Notes: generated by a model not told the origin, from the letters alone. A stretch of DNA of 64,000 nt from Panacagrimonas perspica (GCF_004364935.1 NZ_SOBT01000009.1:810898-874897), one strand, 5' to 3'. Shown: positions 48,989-58,243, numbered from the stretch's first letter. Made by a program: numbers and translations.

Positions 48989-49004
48989 CTGTACGTATAT
49001 ACAG
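48989..49004 (-). promoter_or_regulatory. LexA (SOS) box of the lexA-imuAB-dnaE2 operon
   Basis: CTGTACGTATATACAG fits the E. coli-type consensus CTGT-N8-ACAG perfectly, 18 bp upstream of the lexA ATG. It would repress the whole operon until DNA damage. The rest of the spacer to 49259 has no recognisable gene. Confidence 0.88.
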
Positions 49005-49259
49005 TAGTCGGACAGCGGCTCCGAGCCAAGCCCCCGCAGCGGATTTTTTCTAACCCGCCTTCTTCATCTGCCTGGGAGCCGCGACGCGATCGCTTTCCAA
49101 TCAGCGGCTTGTCCCGAGAAAAAAGAGTATCCAACGGCAGCAGGAAGCTGAAGCAAGGAATGGAAGAAGCCCGGGCAGGAGCGCGGGCTCCGGATTTCTT
49201 ACGGTGTCTCCCAGCAGCCTCTGGGCAATTCTGCCCGGGGACCTGGTCTGGAGGACGGC

Positions 49260-49880
49260 ATGGACGGTGTGCATGACCTGGGCGGCGTCAACGGATTCGG
49301 CGTCGTGCGGCCGGAGCCCAACGAGCCGGTGTTCCACGAATCCTGGGAGCCGATCGGCTATGCGCTGATCTTCGTCGGCGCCGGCGAACTCAAGGCCTTC
49401 ACGATCGACGAGCTGCGCCACGCGATCGAACGCATGGACCCGCGGCATTACCTCACGTCGAGCTATTACGAGCGCATCGTCACCGGGGTGGCGGCATTGT
49501 TCGTCGAGAAGGGTTACATCACGCACGAGACGCTCGAGGCCAAGGCCGGGGGGCGGTTCCCGCTCGCACTGCCGGTGACACCCGGCGAACGCGCGCGCGA
49601 CGAAAGCCTGGACCTGCAGCCCGGGGATGCCGTCGCCGTGCGTTCCGGTCATTTCCGTGGACACGCGCGCATGCCGCGCTACGTTCGCGGCAAGCGCGGC
49701 ACGATCCTGCACCGGACGACGCATGCCTTCCCGTTCGCCGGCTCCGCCGGACACGGCATCGAAGCCAAGCTCGAACCCACGTACCACGTGAAGTTCGAGG
49801 CGAAAGATCTGTGGAGCGATGCCGCCGACAACTCGAGCGTCGTCGTCGATCTGTGGGAAAGCTACCTCGAGAAAATCTGA
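49260..49880 (+). CDS. nitrile hydratase subunit beta
   Basis: The 206-aa protein starts MDGVHDLGGVNGFGVV, the hallmark N-terminus of NHase beta, and ends with the SH3-like domain (LQPGDAVAVRSGHFRGHARMPRYVRGKRGTI, about 120-150; TYHVKFEAKDLW). The alpha-beta enzyme hydrates nitriles to amides. A GGAGG site lies 6 bp before the ATG. Beta precedes alpha by 38 bp, the order usual for cobalt-type enzymes. Confidence 0.95.
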   Translation: MDGVHDLGGVNGFGVVRPEPNEPVFHESWEPIGYALIFVGAGELKAFTIDELRHAIERMDPRHYLTSSYYERIVTGVAALFVEKGYITHETLEAKAGGRFPLALPVTPGERARDESLDLQPGDAVAVRSGHFRGHARMPRYVRGKRGTILHRTTHAFPFAGSAGHGIEAKLEPTYHVKFEAKDLWSDAADNSSVVVDLWESYLEKI

Positions 49881-49918
49881 GTCCGCGTCGTCCCCCATCC
49901 CATTCCCTGGAGACCGCC

Positions 49919-50521
49919 ATGAGCGACCACCACTCCCCCGAAGCGCCGCTGGCATCGAAAGCCGCCCGCGCCAACGCGCTACGCGCAGCGCTGGACGAGA
50001 AGAACCTGATCCCCAAGGACTACATCGAGAACTTCGCGCACGTCGCGGAGAACGACTGGAAGCCGCAGAACGGCGCGCACGTCGTCGCCAAGGCCTGGAC
50101 CGATCCGGCGTTCCGCGAGCGCTTGCTGAAGGACGCGACCGCCGCCTGCGCGGAACTGGGATACGGCGGCCCGCAGGGTGAATACATCGTCGCGCTCGTC
50201 GACACGCCGCAGTTGCATCACGTGATCGTCTGCACGCTGTGCTCGTGCACCGCGTGGCCGATCCTGGGTCTGCCGCCCGACTGGTACAAGAGCTTCGAGT
50301 ACCGCTCGCGCGTCGTGCGCGAATCGCGCAGCCTGTTGCGCGAGATGGGGCTGGATCTTCCGGAGTCGGTCGAGATCCGCGTCGTCGACACCACCGCCGA
50401 GACGCGCTTCCTGGTGCTGCCGCTGCGGCCGCAGGGGACCAAGGGCTGGAGCGAGGATCAGCTCGCCGCGCTGGTCAGCAAGAACGTGCTGATCGGCGTT
50501 GCGCTTCCGAAGATCGACTGA
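49919..50521 (+). CDS. nitrile hydratase subunit alpha, cobalt-type
   Basis: The 200-aa subunit holds the metal site Cys105-Thr-Leu-Cys108-Ser-Cys110 within VCTLCSCTAWPILG; Thr in the second position marks the cobalt type (iron enzymes have Ser), and the outer cysteines are normally oxidised. A CTGGAG site precedes the ATG. The small activator/cobalt-insertion protein that usually follows is not present here. The product amide could be handled by the amidase encoded 3 kb downstream. Confidence 0.95.
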   Translation: MSDHHSPEAPLASKAARANALRAALDEKNLIPKDYIENFAHVAENDWKPQNGAHVVAKAWTDPAFRERLLKDATAACAELGYGGPQGEYIVALVDTPQLHHVIVCTLCSCTAWPILGLPPDWYKSFEYRSRVVRESRSLLREMGLDLPESVEIRVVDTTAETRFLVLPLRPQGTKGWSEDQLAALVSKNVLIGVALPKID

Positions 50522-50524
50522 ACC

Positions 50525-50594
50525 CGTAGCCCGGGTGAAACCCGGGATCGTTGCTCGAATTGCGAGGGAAACCCCGGGTTTCACCCGGGCTACG
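50525..50594. repeat. REP-like paired inverted repeat, copy 3
   Basis: Units 50525-50547 and 50573-50594 (CGTAGCCCGGGTGAAACCCGGG and mirror) lie between the convergent nitrile hydratase and AraC genes. It begins 4 bp after one stop and ends 3 bp before the other. It may act as a hairpin bidirectional terminator or mRNA stabiliser. Confidence 0.85.
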
Positions 50595-50596
50595 GA

Positions 50597-51571
50597 TTAC
50601 GCTTGTGCCGAGCCGAGGGTGCGTACGCGAAAATCCCGTGGCCCGAGTCCGTAGACGCGCTTGAACATGCGGCTCAGGTGCGAGGCATCGCTGAAGCCCC
50701 AGCGGAATCCGATCTGCGTCACCGTCAGATTCACCAGCAGCGGATCGGCGAGATCGCGGCGACAACGATCCAGGCGCTGCGTCCAGATCCAGTCGGACAA
50801 GGTCACGCCCTGCGATTCCAGGATGCGGTAGATGCTGCTGATCGATAGTTGCAACGCCTGCGCCGTGCTCTGCACCGACAGCGAAGGCTCGTGCAGATGT
50901 TCACGCACATAGGCCTGGATCCGCTGCACGTGGTAATTCGCCAAGGTCGACAGCGGCGGCGGCGTGTCCTTGCCCAGCGAGCGCAAACCGGCCGTGAGGA
51001 TATCCACGACGCTTGCCGAAATCGCGTCGTAGGAGATCGGGTCGAGATCGTCGATGTCGGCGAGCAAGGTGCGGATCATGTTGATCATCAGATGACCCGC
51101 GCCCTTGAGGCCCGACACTTTCATCGCGGTCAGCGATTCGGCATTGGGAAGCTGCGCGATCAGCAGCTGGCGCGGCACCTTGAGCGTGATCTGGTGCAGG
51201 CCATCCGGGTAGAGCAATGAATAAGGCCGCGTGCTGTCGTACATCGCGAAATCGCCGGGCTGCAGTTCGGCCTCGCGGTTGTCCTGCAGGATGAGACTGC
51301 GTCCCTGCGCCTGGATGCTGACGATGAAGACGTCTTCGGCGGAGCGTGCGATCAGCGGGCGCGTCCGCTGCACGTTCTGCGCGGATCCCTTGACGATCGA
51401 CACGTCGACGGCCGAGATCTGGTTCTGGTGGATGTGGCCTTCGAAAGGCTTGTCGGACCCGACGTCCAGCGGCTCGCACGAGAGCTTGACGTAGGCATCG
51501 CAGAGCGCGTCGACCCAATATTCCGTCGTCTCGTTCGGCGGCGCGCTATCGGTGGTGAAGATGCGGGTCAT
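50597..51571 (-). CDS. AraC family transcriptional regulator
   Basis: The 324-aa protein starts at ATG 51571. An N-terminal cupin-like sensor domain (about 60-170, AEDVFIVSIQAQGRSLILQDNREAELQPGDFAMYDSTRPYSLL) is followed by two C-terminal HTH motifs (about 225-315, ending GFSDASHLSRMFKRVYGLGPRDFR). This arrangement matches FeaR/NitR-like activators. It lies between nitrile hydratase and the DUF1329-amidase genes and probably responds to a nitrile, amide or related inducer; this is inferred from position. Confidence 0.9.
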   Translation of the reverse strand: MTRIFTTDSAPPNETTEYWVDALCDAYVKLSCEPLDVGSDKPFEGHIHQNQISAVDVSIVKGSAQNVQRTRPLIARSAEDVFIVSIQAQGRSLILQDNREAELQPGDFAMYDSTRPYSLLYPDGLHQITLKVPRQLLIAQLPNAESLTAMKVSGLKGAGHLMINMIRTLLADIDDLDPISYDAISASVVDILTAGLRSLGKDTPPPLSTLANYHVQRIQAYVREHLHEPSLSVQSTAQALQLSISSIYRILESQGVTLSDWIWTQRLDRCRRDLADPLLVNLTVTQIGFRWGFSDASHLSRMFKRVYGLGPRDFRVRTLGSAQA

Positions 51572-51872
51572 GGTGGCCCCTCGAGGTACAGCAACGAAGC
51601 AAGAAACCTGCCCTGATGACAGGACTCCAGCGTGTGCCGATTTCGTGCCGTGCTCAAGAGCCTGACAAATCCAGCCAAGTAATGCGGGAATCTGGTCCGG
51701 GCCACGCGCCGGGCGCTCCATGAAGATGAATCGTCGGATTCTCCAGGACGATTCCCTGCATCGGCACCGGTCGGATTCCATCGAACGACCGCGATTCGCA
51801 GCCGGATTCACTTTCCCGGAACTCCGCAGGGCAAACGGCCATCGGGCCGCCCCACGCACCAGGGAATCTCAC
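51572..51872. promoter_or_regulatory. divergent control region between araC-type gene and DUF1329 gene
   Basis: These 301 bp hold no credible gene. An inverted repeat CCTG-ATGA-CAGG lies near 51612-51623, and GGATTC recurs three times at roughly one-turn multiples (near 51735, 51771 and 51804), which could be regulator half-sites. No convincing -10/-35 pair was fixed. Confidence 0.35.
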
Positions 51873-53258
51873 ATGCGAATCCGAAAATACGACTTCGATT
51901 ACAGCCGGCGCGCCTTCATGGAGAAGGTCGCCACCGGTGCGGGCGCCGGTGTGCTCGCCCCGTTGTGGAGCACCATCGCCCACTCGGCTGACGACATCAG
52001 CAAGGCCTATCCCGATGAGCTGCTGTCCATCGAGATGTACACCAAGGGCCGCATCAAGCCGGGCGATGTGGTGACGGCGGACAACGTCGACATCGTGAAG
52101 GATCTGCTCGAACCGATCTGTTATCGCCAGGTCAAGGAACAGGGCCGCCGGCTGAACATCGTCGAGTCCACCAAGGACGTTACGACGCTGTTCAACCACG
52201 ACTACCTCGATGTCACGCTGCGCAATCGCGGACGTGCCGCGTTCGGCCCGGATGGCAACGTGTGGACGGACGGAAAAGTCGGCAGCCCGTGGATCGGCGG
52301 CCTGCCGTTCACCGATCCGAAGGACGGCAACCAGATGATTGCCGACATGACGCTGGCCTGGGGCAAGCACGACTACTCGCAGTACGCGATCCCGGCGTGG
52401 AGTCTGAATCCGCAGGGCGAAGTGGCCTACAGCCAGGATTTCGTCTGGTGCGAACTCAACACCACGGCGCGCGGTGACGGCACCGTCTTCAACGGCATGA
52501 GCGACAAGCTGCGCCTGCAGACGGTCTTCTTCACCGGGCCCAACGACATCAAGGGATCCTCGTTCCTGTCCATCTGGTACTACGACCAGCGCAAGTTCCC
52601 GGATCTGTACGGATACTTCCCGGCGTTCAAGCGCGTGCGCCAGTTCCCTACCAACCAGCGCTTCGAGCCGCTGGTGCCGGGCATCACGTTCTTCCTGTCC
52701 GACGCCTGGGCCGCCGGCGATCCGATGCTCACGTGGGGCAACTACAAGATCGTCGAACGCAAGCCCTTCCTCGGCGCGGTCAGCAATCGCAACTGGAACG
52801 GCGCCGATGCGAAATGGCATCGCCCGTTCCATGGCGGACCCAAGGGCAAGACCTTCCTCGACAGCTACTTCTCGCTGGTGCCCGAGGCGATCGTCCTCGA
52901 AGCCGAGCCCACCGGTTATCCGCGTGCGCCGGTGAGCAAGAAGCGGGTGTGGATCGATGCACGCAACTGCCACTTCATGTCGACCATCACGACGGATCGT
53001 CGTGGCGAGATCTGGAAGCAGTTCGAACTCGGCAGCGGCCAGTTCAAGAACGGCAACGCGGTACTCAACGATGAGAAGGGTCGCCCCGACTGGTCATGGC
53101 TGCACGTGCACAGCCACGACATCCAGTCCAACCGCATGAGCATCCTGCTGCACGCCAAGGAAGTAGCCGGCGGCTACAAGACGACGTTCCAGACCGGCGG
53201 CGTCGATGTCTACAACAAGTTCCTGACGTCCTCCGCGATCGCGCGGCTGGGGCAATAG
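51873..53258 (+). CDS. DUF1329 domain protein with Tat signal
   Basis: The 461-aa protein begins MRIRKYDFDYSRRAFMEKV: SRRAFMEK is a twin-arginine signal followed by a hydrophobic stretch (about 22-40), so it is exported folded. The rest is the DUF1329 (outer-membrane lipoprotein-sorting-like, LolA fold) region. Such proteins occur near genes for degradation of steroids, alkanes or aromatic compounds, often with DUF1302 partners; none is seen here. The ATG at 51873 has AGGGA upstream. Function unknown; envelope transport of a hydrophobic substrate is plausible. Confidence 0.85.
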   Translation: MRIRKYDFDYSRRAFMEKVATGAGAGVLAPLWSTIAHSADDISKAYPDELLSIEMYTKGRIKPGDVVTADNVDIVKDLLEPICYRQVKEQGRRLNIVESTKDVTTLFNHDYLDVTLRNRGRAAFGPDGNVWTDGKVGSPWIGGLPFTDPKDGNQMIADMTLAWGKHDYSQYAIPAWSLNPQGEVAYSQDFVWCELNTTARGDGTVFNGMSDKLRLQTVFFTGPNDIKGSSFLSIWYYDQRKFPDLYGYFPAFKRVRQFPTNQRFEPLVPGITFFLSDAWAAGDPMLTWGNYKIVERKPFLGAVSNRNWNGADAKWHRPFHGGPKGKTFLDSYFSLVPEAIVLEAEPTGYPRAPVSKKRVWIDARNCHFMSTITTDRRGEIWKQFELGSGQFKNGNAVLNDEKGRPDWSWLHVHSHDIQSNRMSILLHAKEVAGGYKTTFQTGGVDVYNKFLTSSAIARLGQ

Positions 53259-53354
53259 GTTTTCCTCCTTGCCGGCGGCGCGCGCCGCCGGCTTCTCTAT
53301 TCGATGTGTCACGGATCGCGACGAGCGATCCGCGACGTGCTGTGTGTCCAGACA

Positions 53355-54863
53355 ATGAAAAAGCCAACGGCATCGGAAATCCTCGCCATCGCGGCGTCGC
53401 TGAAGATTCAGGTGACACCCGAACAGCTCGAGCAATACCTCGCGGTCATGGAAGGATCGACGGCGGGCTACCAGTTGCTCGAATCCCTCGGCGATGAACT
53501 TCCGCTCGTGCGCTATCCGCGCACGCCCGGGTATCAGCCACCGGCCGCGGAGAATCCGCACAACGCCTGGTACTACAGGACGACGATCCACGGCGCCGCG
53601 CAAGGGCGGCTGAAGGGCAAAACCTTCGCCGTGAAGGACAACGTCTGCGTCGCCGGCGTCCCGATGATGAATGGCGCGTCCACATTGCAGGGCTATGTGC
53701 CCGACGTGGATGCCACGGTGGTCACGCGCATCCTCGACGCAGGCGGCACGATCCTCGGCAAGTCGCATTGCGAGTACCTGTGTTTCTCCGGCGGCAGCCA
53801 CACCTCCGCGCTCGGTCCGGTGATCAACGCACGCAAGGCGGGACACATGTCCGGCGGCTCGTCCTCGGGCAGCGCAACATTGGTGGCGTCCGGCGTCGTC
53901 GACATGGCGATCGGCGGCGACCAGGGCGGATCGATCCGCATCCCGTCGGCCTTCAGCGGCACCGTCGGCATGAAGGGAACACACGGGCTGGTCCCCTACA
54001 CCGGCGCGATGCCGATCGAAGCGACGATCGATCACCTCGGCCCGATCACGTCGAACGTCGCCGACAGCGCGCTGCTGCTCGAAGTGCTGGCCGGTGGCGA
54101 TGATCTCGATCCGCGCCAGGGCGGCGTGCGCACGCAGGCCTACACCGCGGCGCTCGGCCAGGGCGTGAAAGGCCTGCGAATCGGCGTGCTGCGCGAAGGT
54201 TTCGGACACGCGTTGTCCGAAGAGGATGTCGACGCCGCCGTGCGTGCCGCCGCATCGCTCTATCAGGGCATCGGTGCGGAAGTAGAGGAAATCTCGATTC
54301 CGCTGCACCTCGCCGCCCCCGCGATCTGGTCCGCCATCGCGCACGAAGGCGGCACCGTGCAGATGCTTCACGGCAACGGTTTCGGCTTCAACTGGAAGGG
54401 CCTGTACGTGCCGAGCCTGATGCAGGCCCACGACGCGTGGCGCACGCGCGCCGACGACTTCTCCGATTCAGTGAAGGCGACCTTGCTGTTCGGGCAGTAC
54501 GTGCTCGACAAGTATCGCGGCCAGCACTACGCGCGCGCGCAGAACCTGTCGCGGCGCCTGCAGCGGGTATACGACGAGGCGCTGTCGCGCGTCGATGTGC
54601 TGCTGATGCCGACGGTGCCGATGAAGGCCCGCCGCATTCCGGCGCCGGATGCGGGGATTGCCGAGGTGTGTGCCCGGGCCTTCGAGTCGATCCCGAATAC
54701 CGCGCCCTTCAACGTCACCGGCCATCCGGCGATCTCGATCCCCTGCGCGGTCCGCGACGACCTGCCGATCGGCCTGATGCTGGTGGGCAAGCACTGGGAA
54801 GAGTGCACGCTCTACCGCGCGGCGCATGCGTTCGAGCAGGCCGTCGACTGGCAGCGCGCCTAG
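53355..54863 (+). CDS. amidase signature family enzyme
   Basis: The 502-aa enzyme shows the amidase signature triad: Lys94 in VKDNV, the cis-Ser near 170 in SGGSSSGSA and the nucleophile Ser193 in DQGGSIRIP. It resembles amidases paired with nitrile hydratase, which turn the amide into acid and ammonia. It is 96 bp after the DUF1329 gene in the same direction. Start ATG 53355 is chosen; the upstream open frame is weak. Confidence 0.93.
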   Translation: MKKPTASEILAIAASLKIQVTPEQLEQYLAVMEGSTAGYQLLESLGDELPLVRYPRTPGYQPPAAENPHNAWYYRTTIHGAAQGRLKGKTFAVKDNVCVAGVPMMNGASTLQGYVPDVDATVVTRILDAGGTILGKSHCEYLCFSGGSHTSALGPVINARKAGHMSGGSSSGSATLVASGVVDMAIGGDQGGSIRIPSAFSGTVGMKGTHGLVPYTGAMPIEATIDHLGPITSNVADSALLLEVLAGGDDLDPRQGGVRTQAYTAALGQGVKGLRIGVLREGFGHALSEEDVDAAVRAAASLYQGIGAEVEEISIPLHLAAPAIWSAIAHEGGTVQMLHGNGFGFNWKGLYVPSLMQAHDAWRTRADDFSDSVKATLLFGQYVLDKYRGQHYARAQNLSRRLQRVYDEALSRVDVLLMPTVPMKARRIPAPDAGIAEVCARAFESIPNTAPFNVTGHPAISIPCAVRDDLPIGLMLVGKHWEECTLYRAAHAFEQAVDWQRA

Positions 54864-54892
54864 AACCGCTCGCTCTTCACAAGGCCATCACG

Positions 54893-55282
54893 ATGAGCGT
54901 CCGGCAAGCGCGATCCCGCAACCGTCATGTCTTCTGCCTGGCGCCGAAGCCTCCCGGTTTTCGCGCGCCGCCGCATGCGTCCGACGCGATCTGCGGCCGA
55001 CCGGGCACGGTGTACGCGGAAGGCCGCATCGACGACGACGCGACGAATTCGCGGACGCTGCGTGCCGGCGCGCCGTTCATCCAGGACCTGACGGAGCGCG
55101 AGCGGCAGGTGCTCGCCGCGCTGGTCCAGGGTCACTCCAATCCGCAGATCGCCGCCGTCCTGTTCATCAGCGTCGATTGCGTCAAGTTCCACCTCAAGAA
55201 CATCTACGGGAAGCTGGGCGCGCAGCGCAGGACCCACGCCGCGCAGATCGCGATGCAGCGCGGAATCCTGTCGATGCGATAA
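54893..55282 (+). CDS. small LuxR-type HTH protein
   Basis: The 129-aa product consists of a ~65-residue N-terminus of no recognised family and a C-terminal LuxR/GerE HTH (LTERERQVLAALVQGHSNPQIAAVLFISVDCVKFHLKNIYGKL, about 66-108). No receiver, autoinducer or ATPase domain is attached, so it may be a DNA-binding-only regulator or the remnant of a longer one. It starts 30 bp after the amidase and is convergent with the acyl-CoA ligase, 13 bp apart. A regulatory role for the neighbouring catabolic genes is possible. Confidence 0.72.
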   Translation: MSVRQARSRNRHVFCLAPKPPGFRAPPHASDAICGRPGTVYAEGRIDDDATNSRTLRAGAPFIQDLTERERQVLAALVQGHSNPQIAAVLFISVDCVKFHLKNIYGKLGAQRRTHAAQIAMQRGILSMR

Positions 55283-55295
55283 CGGATGCCCGGCC

Positions 55296-56810
55296 TCAGG
55301 CCGCCGTGTAGCGGGTCTTGATCAGGCGCTTGAGCAGCTTGCCGTTGGGCAGGCGCGGCAGGTCGTTGTCGAACTCCACCCGGCGCGGGCACTTGAAGTG
55401 TGCGATCTGTTCGCGGCAGAACGCGATGAGTTCCGCCTTGAGGGCGTCGCTCGCCAGGCTCGCGTCGCGCAACTGCACGGCAGCCAGCACTTCTTCGCCC
55501 AGCTCCGGGTGCGGCACGCCGATCACCGCCACGTCCATCACGGCGGGATGGCCGATCAGCACGTTCTCCACTTCCTGCGGGTACACGTTCACGCCGCCGG
55601 AAATGATCATGAAGGCCTTGCGGTCCGTCAGGTACACATACCCGTCCGCATCCATGTGGCCGATGTCGCCGAGCGTGCTCCAGCCCTGCGCGTTGTGGGC
55701 CGAGCGCGTCTTCTCGGGATCCTTGAAGTACTCGAACGCCGGCATGCCGGAGAAGTAGACCGCGCCGGTCTCGCCGACGGGCAGCTCATTGCCTTCGTCG
55801 TCGCAGATGTGCGCCACGCCGAGCGCTGCCTTGCCGACCGTGCCCGGGTGCGTGAACCAGTCCTGCGGTCCCACCGCGCACAGGCCGTTGACCTCGCTGC
55901 CGCCGTAGTACTCGTGGATGATCGGTCCCCACCATTCGAACATCGCGCGCTTGACGTCTGGCGGGCAGGGTGCGGCGGCGTGCACGGCCATCTTCAGGCT
56001 CGATACGTCGAATGCGAGACGCTGGTCCGTGGGCAGCTTGAGCATGCGCACGAACATCGTCGGCACGAACTGCGCGTGCGTGATGCGGTGCTGCTGGATC
56101 AGGCGCAGCGACTCGAGTGCATCGAACTGCGTCATGCAGACGATCGCGCCACCGGCGCGCTGGATCGCCATCGTCCAGCCCAGCGGCGCGGCGTGGTACA
56201 GCGGCGCCGGCGACAGGTACACGCTCTGCGCACCGATGCCGTAGAACGCAGACAGGAACTTGTCGAGCGCCGCCGAAGTGCCGAACGGGCGGCCGTCGAG
56301 CGCACGCTTGATGCCCTTGGGTTTGCCGGTGGTGCCCGACGAATAGAACATCACCTGCCCTTCGGCCGGCGCGTGCTGAGTGGCTGGCGTCGTCGGTGAC
56401 GCGATGGCCGCGCGCACGATGTCCCAGTCGGCGTCGTCGACATTGACCGTTCGCGCGCAGCGGCTGCCCGCGCAGGCGCGCGCTGCGGTCTCGCGGTGCT
56501 GCGCCGAGGTGACCATCACCACCGCTTCCGAATCCGCGGTGATGTAGGCGACCTCGTCGGCCTTCAGGTGCCAGTTGATCGGCACGTAGTACAGGCCCAT
56601 GCGCTGCGCGGCCCAGGTGGCGACGTAGTACTCGGGCCGATTCTCCATCAGCACCGCGATGACGTCGCCGCTGCGCAGACCCAGCTCGTGGAAGCGGTTG
56701 GCCAGCACGAGGCTCGCGTGATCGAGCTGGCGGAAGCTCAGCGAGCGGCCGTCGCTCATCGTGACGGCGGGATCGTTCGGGCGTTCCTGGGCGTGGACGG
56801 CGATGTGCAT
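55296..56810 (-). CDS. acyl-CoA synthetase (AMP-forming)
   Basis: The 504-aa ligase starts at ATG 56810 (MHIAVHAQERPNDPAV). It has the P-loop-like YSSGTTGKPKGI (about 155-166), the EYYGGSEVNG site (about 296) and hinge GDIGHMDADGYVYLTDRKAFMIISGGVNVYPQEVE, and the C-terminal LPNGKLLKR lysine. It joins a carboxylic acid to CoA with ATP. Position among amidase, P450 and dehydrogenase suggests activation of the acid from that pathway. It resembles medium-chain or aromatic acid ligases; the substrate is unknown. Confidence 0.92.
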   Translation of the reverse strand: MHIAVHAQERPNDPAVTMSDGRSLSFRQLDHASLVLANRFHELGLRSGDVIAVLMENRPEYYVATWAAQRMGLYYVPINWHLKADEVAYITADSEAVVMVTSAQHRETAARACAGSRCARTVNVDDADWDIVRAAIASPTTPATQHAPAEGQVMFYSSGTTGKPKGIKRALDGRPFGTSAALDKFLSAFYGIGAQSVYLSPAPLYHAAPLGWTMAIQRAGGAIVCMTQFDALESLRLIQQHRITHAQFVPTMFVRMLKLPTDQRLAFDVSSLKMAVHAAAPCPPDVKRAMFEWWGPIIHEYYGGSEVNGLCAVGPQDWFTHPGTVGKAALGVAHICDDEGNELPVGETGAVYFSGMPAFEYFKDPEKTRSAHNAQGWSTLGDIGHMDADGYVYLTDRKAFMIISGGVNVYPQEVENVLIGHPAVMDVAVIGVPHPELGEEVLAAVQLRDASLASDALKAELIAFCREQIAHFKCPRRVEFDNDLPRLPNGKLLKRLIKTRYTAA

Positions 56811-56869
56811 CGTGATGATCTCGGTGTTGAGCGTGACGAATGGTGATGCGCTACGACGTTGACGCAAAC

Positions 56870-56942
56870 CGTAGCCCGGGTGAAACCCGGGATCTTTTCT
56901 CTCTATGTCGTGGGAGAAGCCCCGGGTTGCACCCGGGCTACG
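56870..56942. repeat. REP-like paired inverted repeat, copy 4
   Basis: Units 56870-56892 and 56920-56942 lie between the co-directional P450 and acyl-CoA ligase genes. The right unit contributes the TAG stop of the P450 gene (56938-56940). Confidence 0.85.
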
Positions 56943-58185
56943 CGGCGACGCCGAAGCGCATCGGCAGCGACTTGATGCCGTGAATGAAGTTGGAGCGGAT
57001 ACGCGGCACCGGGCCGGTGAGCTCCAGCGTCTGGTAACGGTTCAGCAATTCTTCGAGGAAGACGCGGATCTGCATCTCGGCCAGGCGGCTGCCGATGCAC
57101 ACGTGCTGGCCGACGCCGAAGCCCAGATGACGCTGCACCGGGCGGGTCACGTCGAAGTCGAACGGATTTCCCCAGGTGTCCTCATCGCGGTTGGCGGACG
57201 GATACCAGAACAGCACCTTCGAGCCCTTCGCGATCTTCTGCCCGCGGATCTCGACGTCCTGCATCACGGTGCGGCGCATGTGCATCACCGGCGACACCCA
57301 GCGCACGATCTCGTTGACGGCGGACGGAATCAGCGTGCGGTTCGACACCAGCTTCTTCCACTGCTCCGGATGCTGCGTGAATGCGAGCAGGCCTCCCGAG
57401 ATCGAGTTGCGCGTGGTCTCGTTGCCGCCGACCAGCACGAGAATGATGTTCGCGAAGAAATCCTTCAGCGGAACGAGGCTGCCGTCCTTCTCGCGGCTGA
57501 TGAGCCGGATGATGTCGGCGCCACCGCTGTCCAGGCGCGCGGCGCGCAGCTCGGCGCCGAAGGCCATCAGTTCGCCGATGACCTGTCCCATGTACTCGGG
57601 TGATTTGCGGAACTCGGGGTCGTCCTCGCCGATCAGCGCGTTGGTCCACTCGACCAGCTTGGTCTCGGATCCCGGAGGCGCTTCGAACAGCTCGGCCAGC
57701 GTCTGGATCGGGATCGGCGCGGACAGCGTCTTCACGACGTCGAACGCTGTGCCGGCGGAAACGGCCTCGAACAGCCGCGTGATGCGCGCACGAATGCGCG
57801 CCTCCATCTCGACCAAGCGCACCGGCGCCACCGCCGGCATCAGCGCCAGTCGCTGCTGCACGTGCTTGGGTGGATCGCGCGAAATGAACGGAATGCCGAT
57901 CGGGCTCTCGGAGCCTGAGCCCGCGACACCCGCGGCCTGCTCGTCGAACAGGCGGTGTCCGCCGTTCTCCGTGGCCGACGAGAAGACCGCCGGATTCTTC
58001 GCGGCCGCGGAGATGTCGTCGTGACGCAGCAGCGACCAGAAGCCGGGGCCGTTCTCTTCCTCGCTCCAGCACACGGGCATCGTGCGGCGCAGCTCGGTGT
58101 ACAGCTCGTGCGGAAACCCATTCTCGTAATGGGTTGCATCGCCGAGCCGCACCGGGGCCAGGGGTCTTTGATTGATGGGGTCCAT
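56938..58185 (-). CDS. cytochrome P450
   Basis: The 415-aa soluble P450 has the I-helix oxygen-activation motif GGNETTRN (about 253-260), ExxR in EIVR (about 292), and the haem loop HLGFGVGQHVCIG with the ligand Cys near 363. Bacterial class I P450s of this type use ferredoxin and reductase, which are not encoded nearby. It is divergent from the zinc alcohol dehydrogenase, with a 19-bp palindrome between. It probably hydroxylates a terpenoid, steroid or alkyl compound; the exact substrate is unknown. Its stop codon lies in a REP-like element. Confidence 0.95.
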   Translation of the reverse strand: MDPINQRPLAPVRLGDATHYENGFPHELYTELRRTMPVCWSEEENGPGFWSLLRHDDISAAAKNPAVFSSATENGGHRLFDEQAAGVAGSGSESPIGIPFISRDPPKHVQQRLALMPAVAPVRLVEMEARIRARITRLFEAVSAGTAFDVVKTLSAPIPIQTLAELFEAPPGSETKLVEWTNALIGEDDPEFRKSPEYMGQVIGELMAFGAELRAARLDSGGADIIRLISREKDGSLVPLKDFFANIILVLVGGNETTRNSISGGLLAFTQHPEQWKKLVSNRTLIPSAVNEIVRWVSPVMHMRRTVMQDVEIRGQKIAKGSKVLFWYPSANRDEDTWGNPFDFDVTRPVQRHLGFGVGQHVCIGSRLAEMQIRVFLEELLNRYQTLELTGPVPRIRSNFIHGIKSLPMRFGVAA

Positions 58186-58243
58186 GCACGGTCTCCTGTC
58201 GTTTGCGCGCTCTCTGTCGGAGCGATCCCTACGCTAGCCGCAA

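Noticed and set aside
55291-55303. Short palindrome between the LuxR-type and ligase genes as a terminator
   Set aside because: Only a few base pairs, lies in the ligase stop region and has no T-tract.
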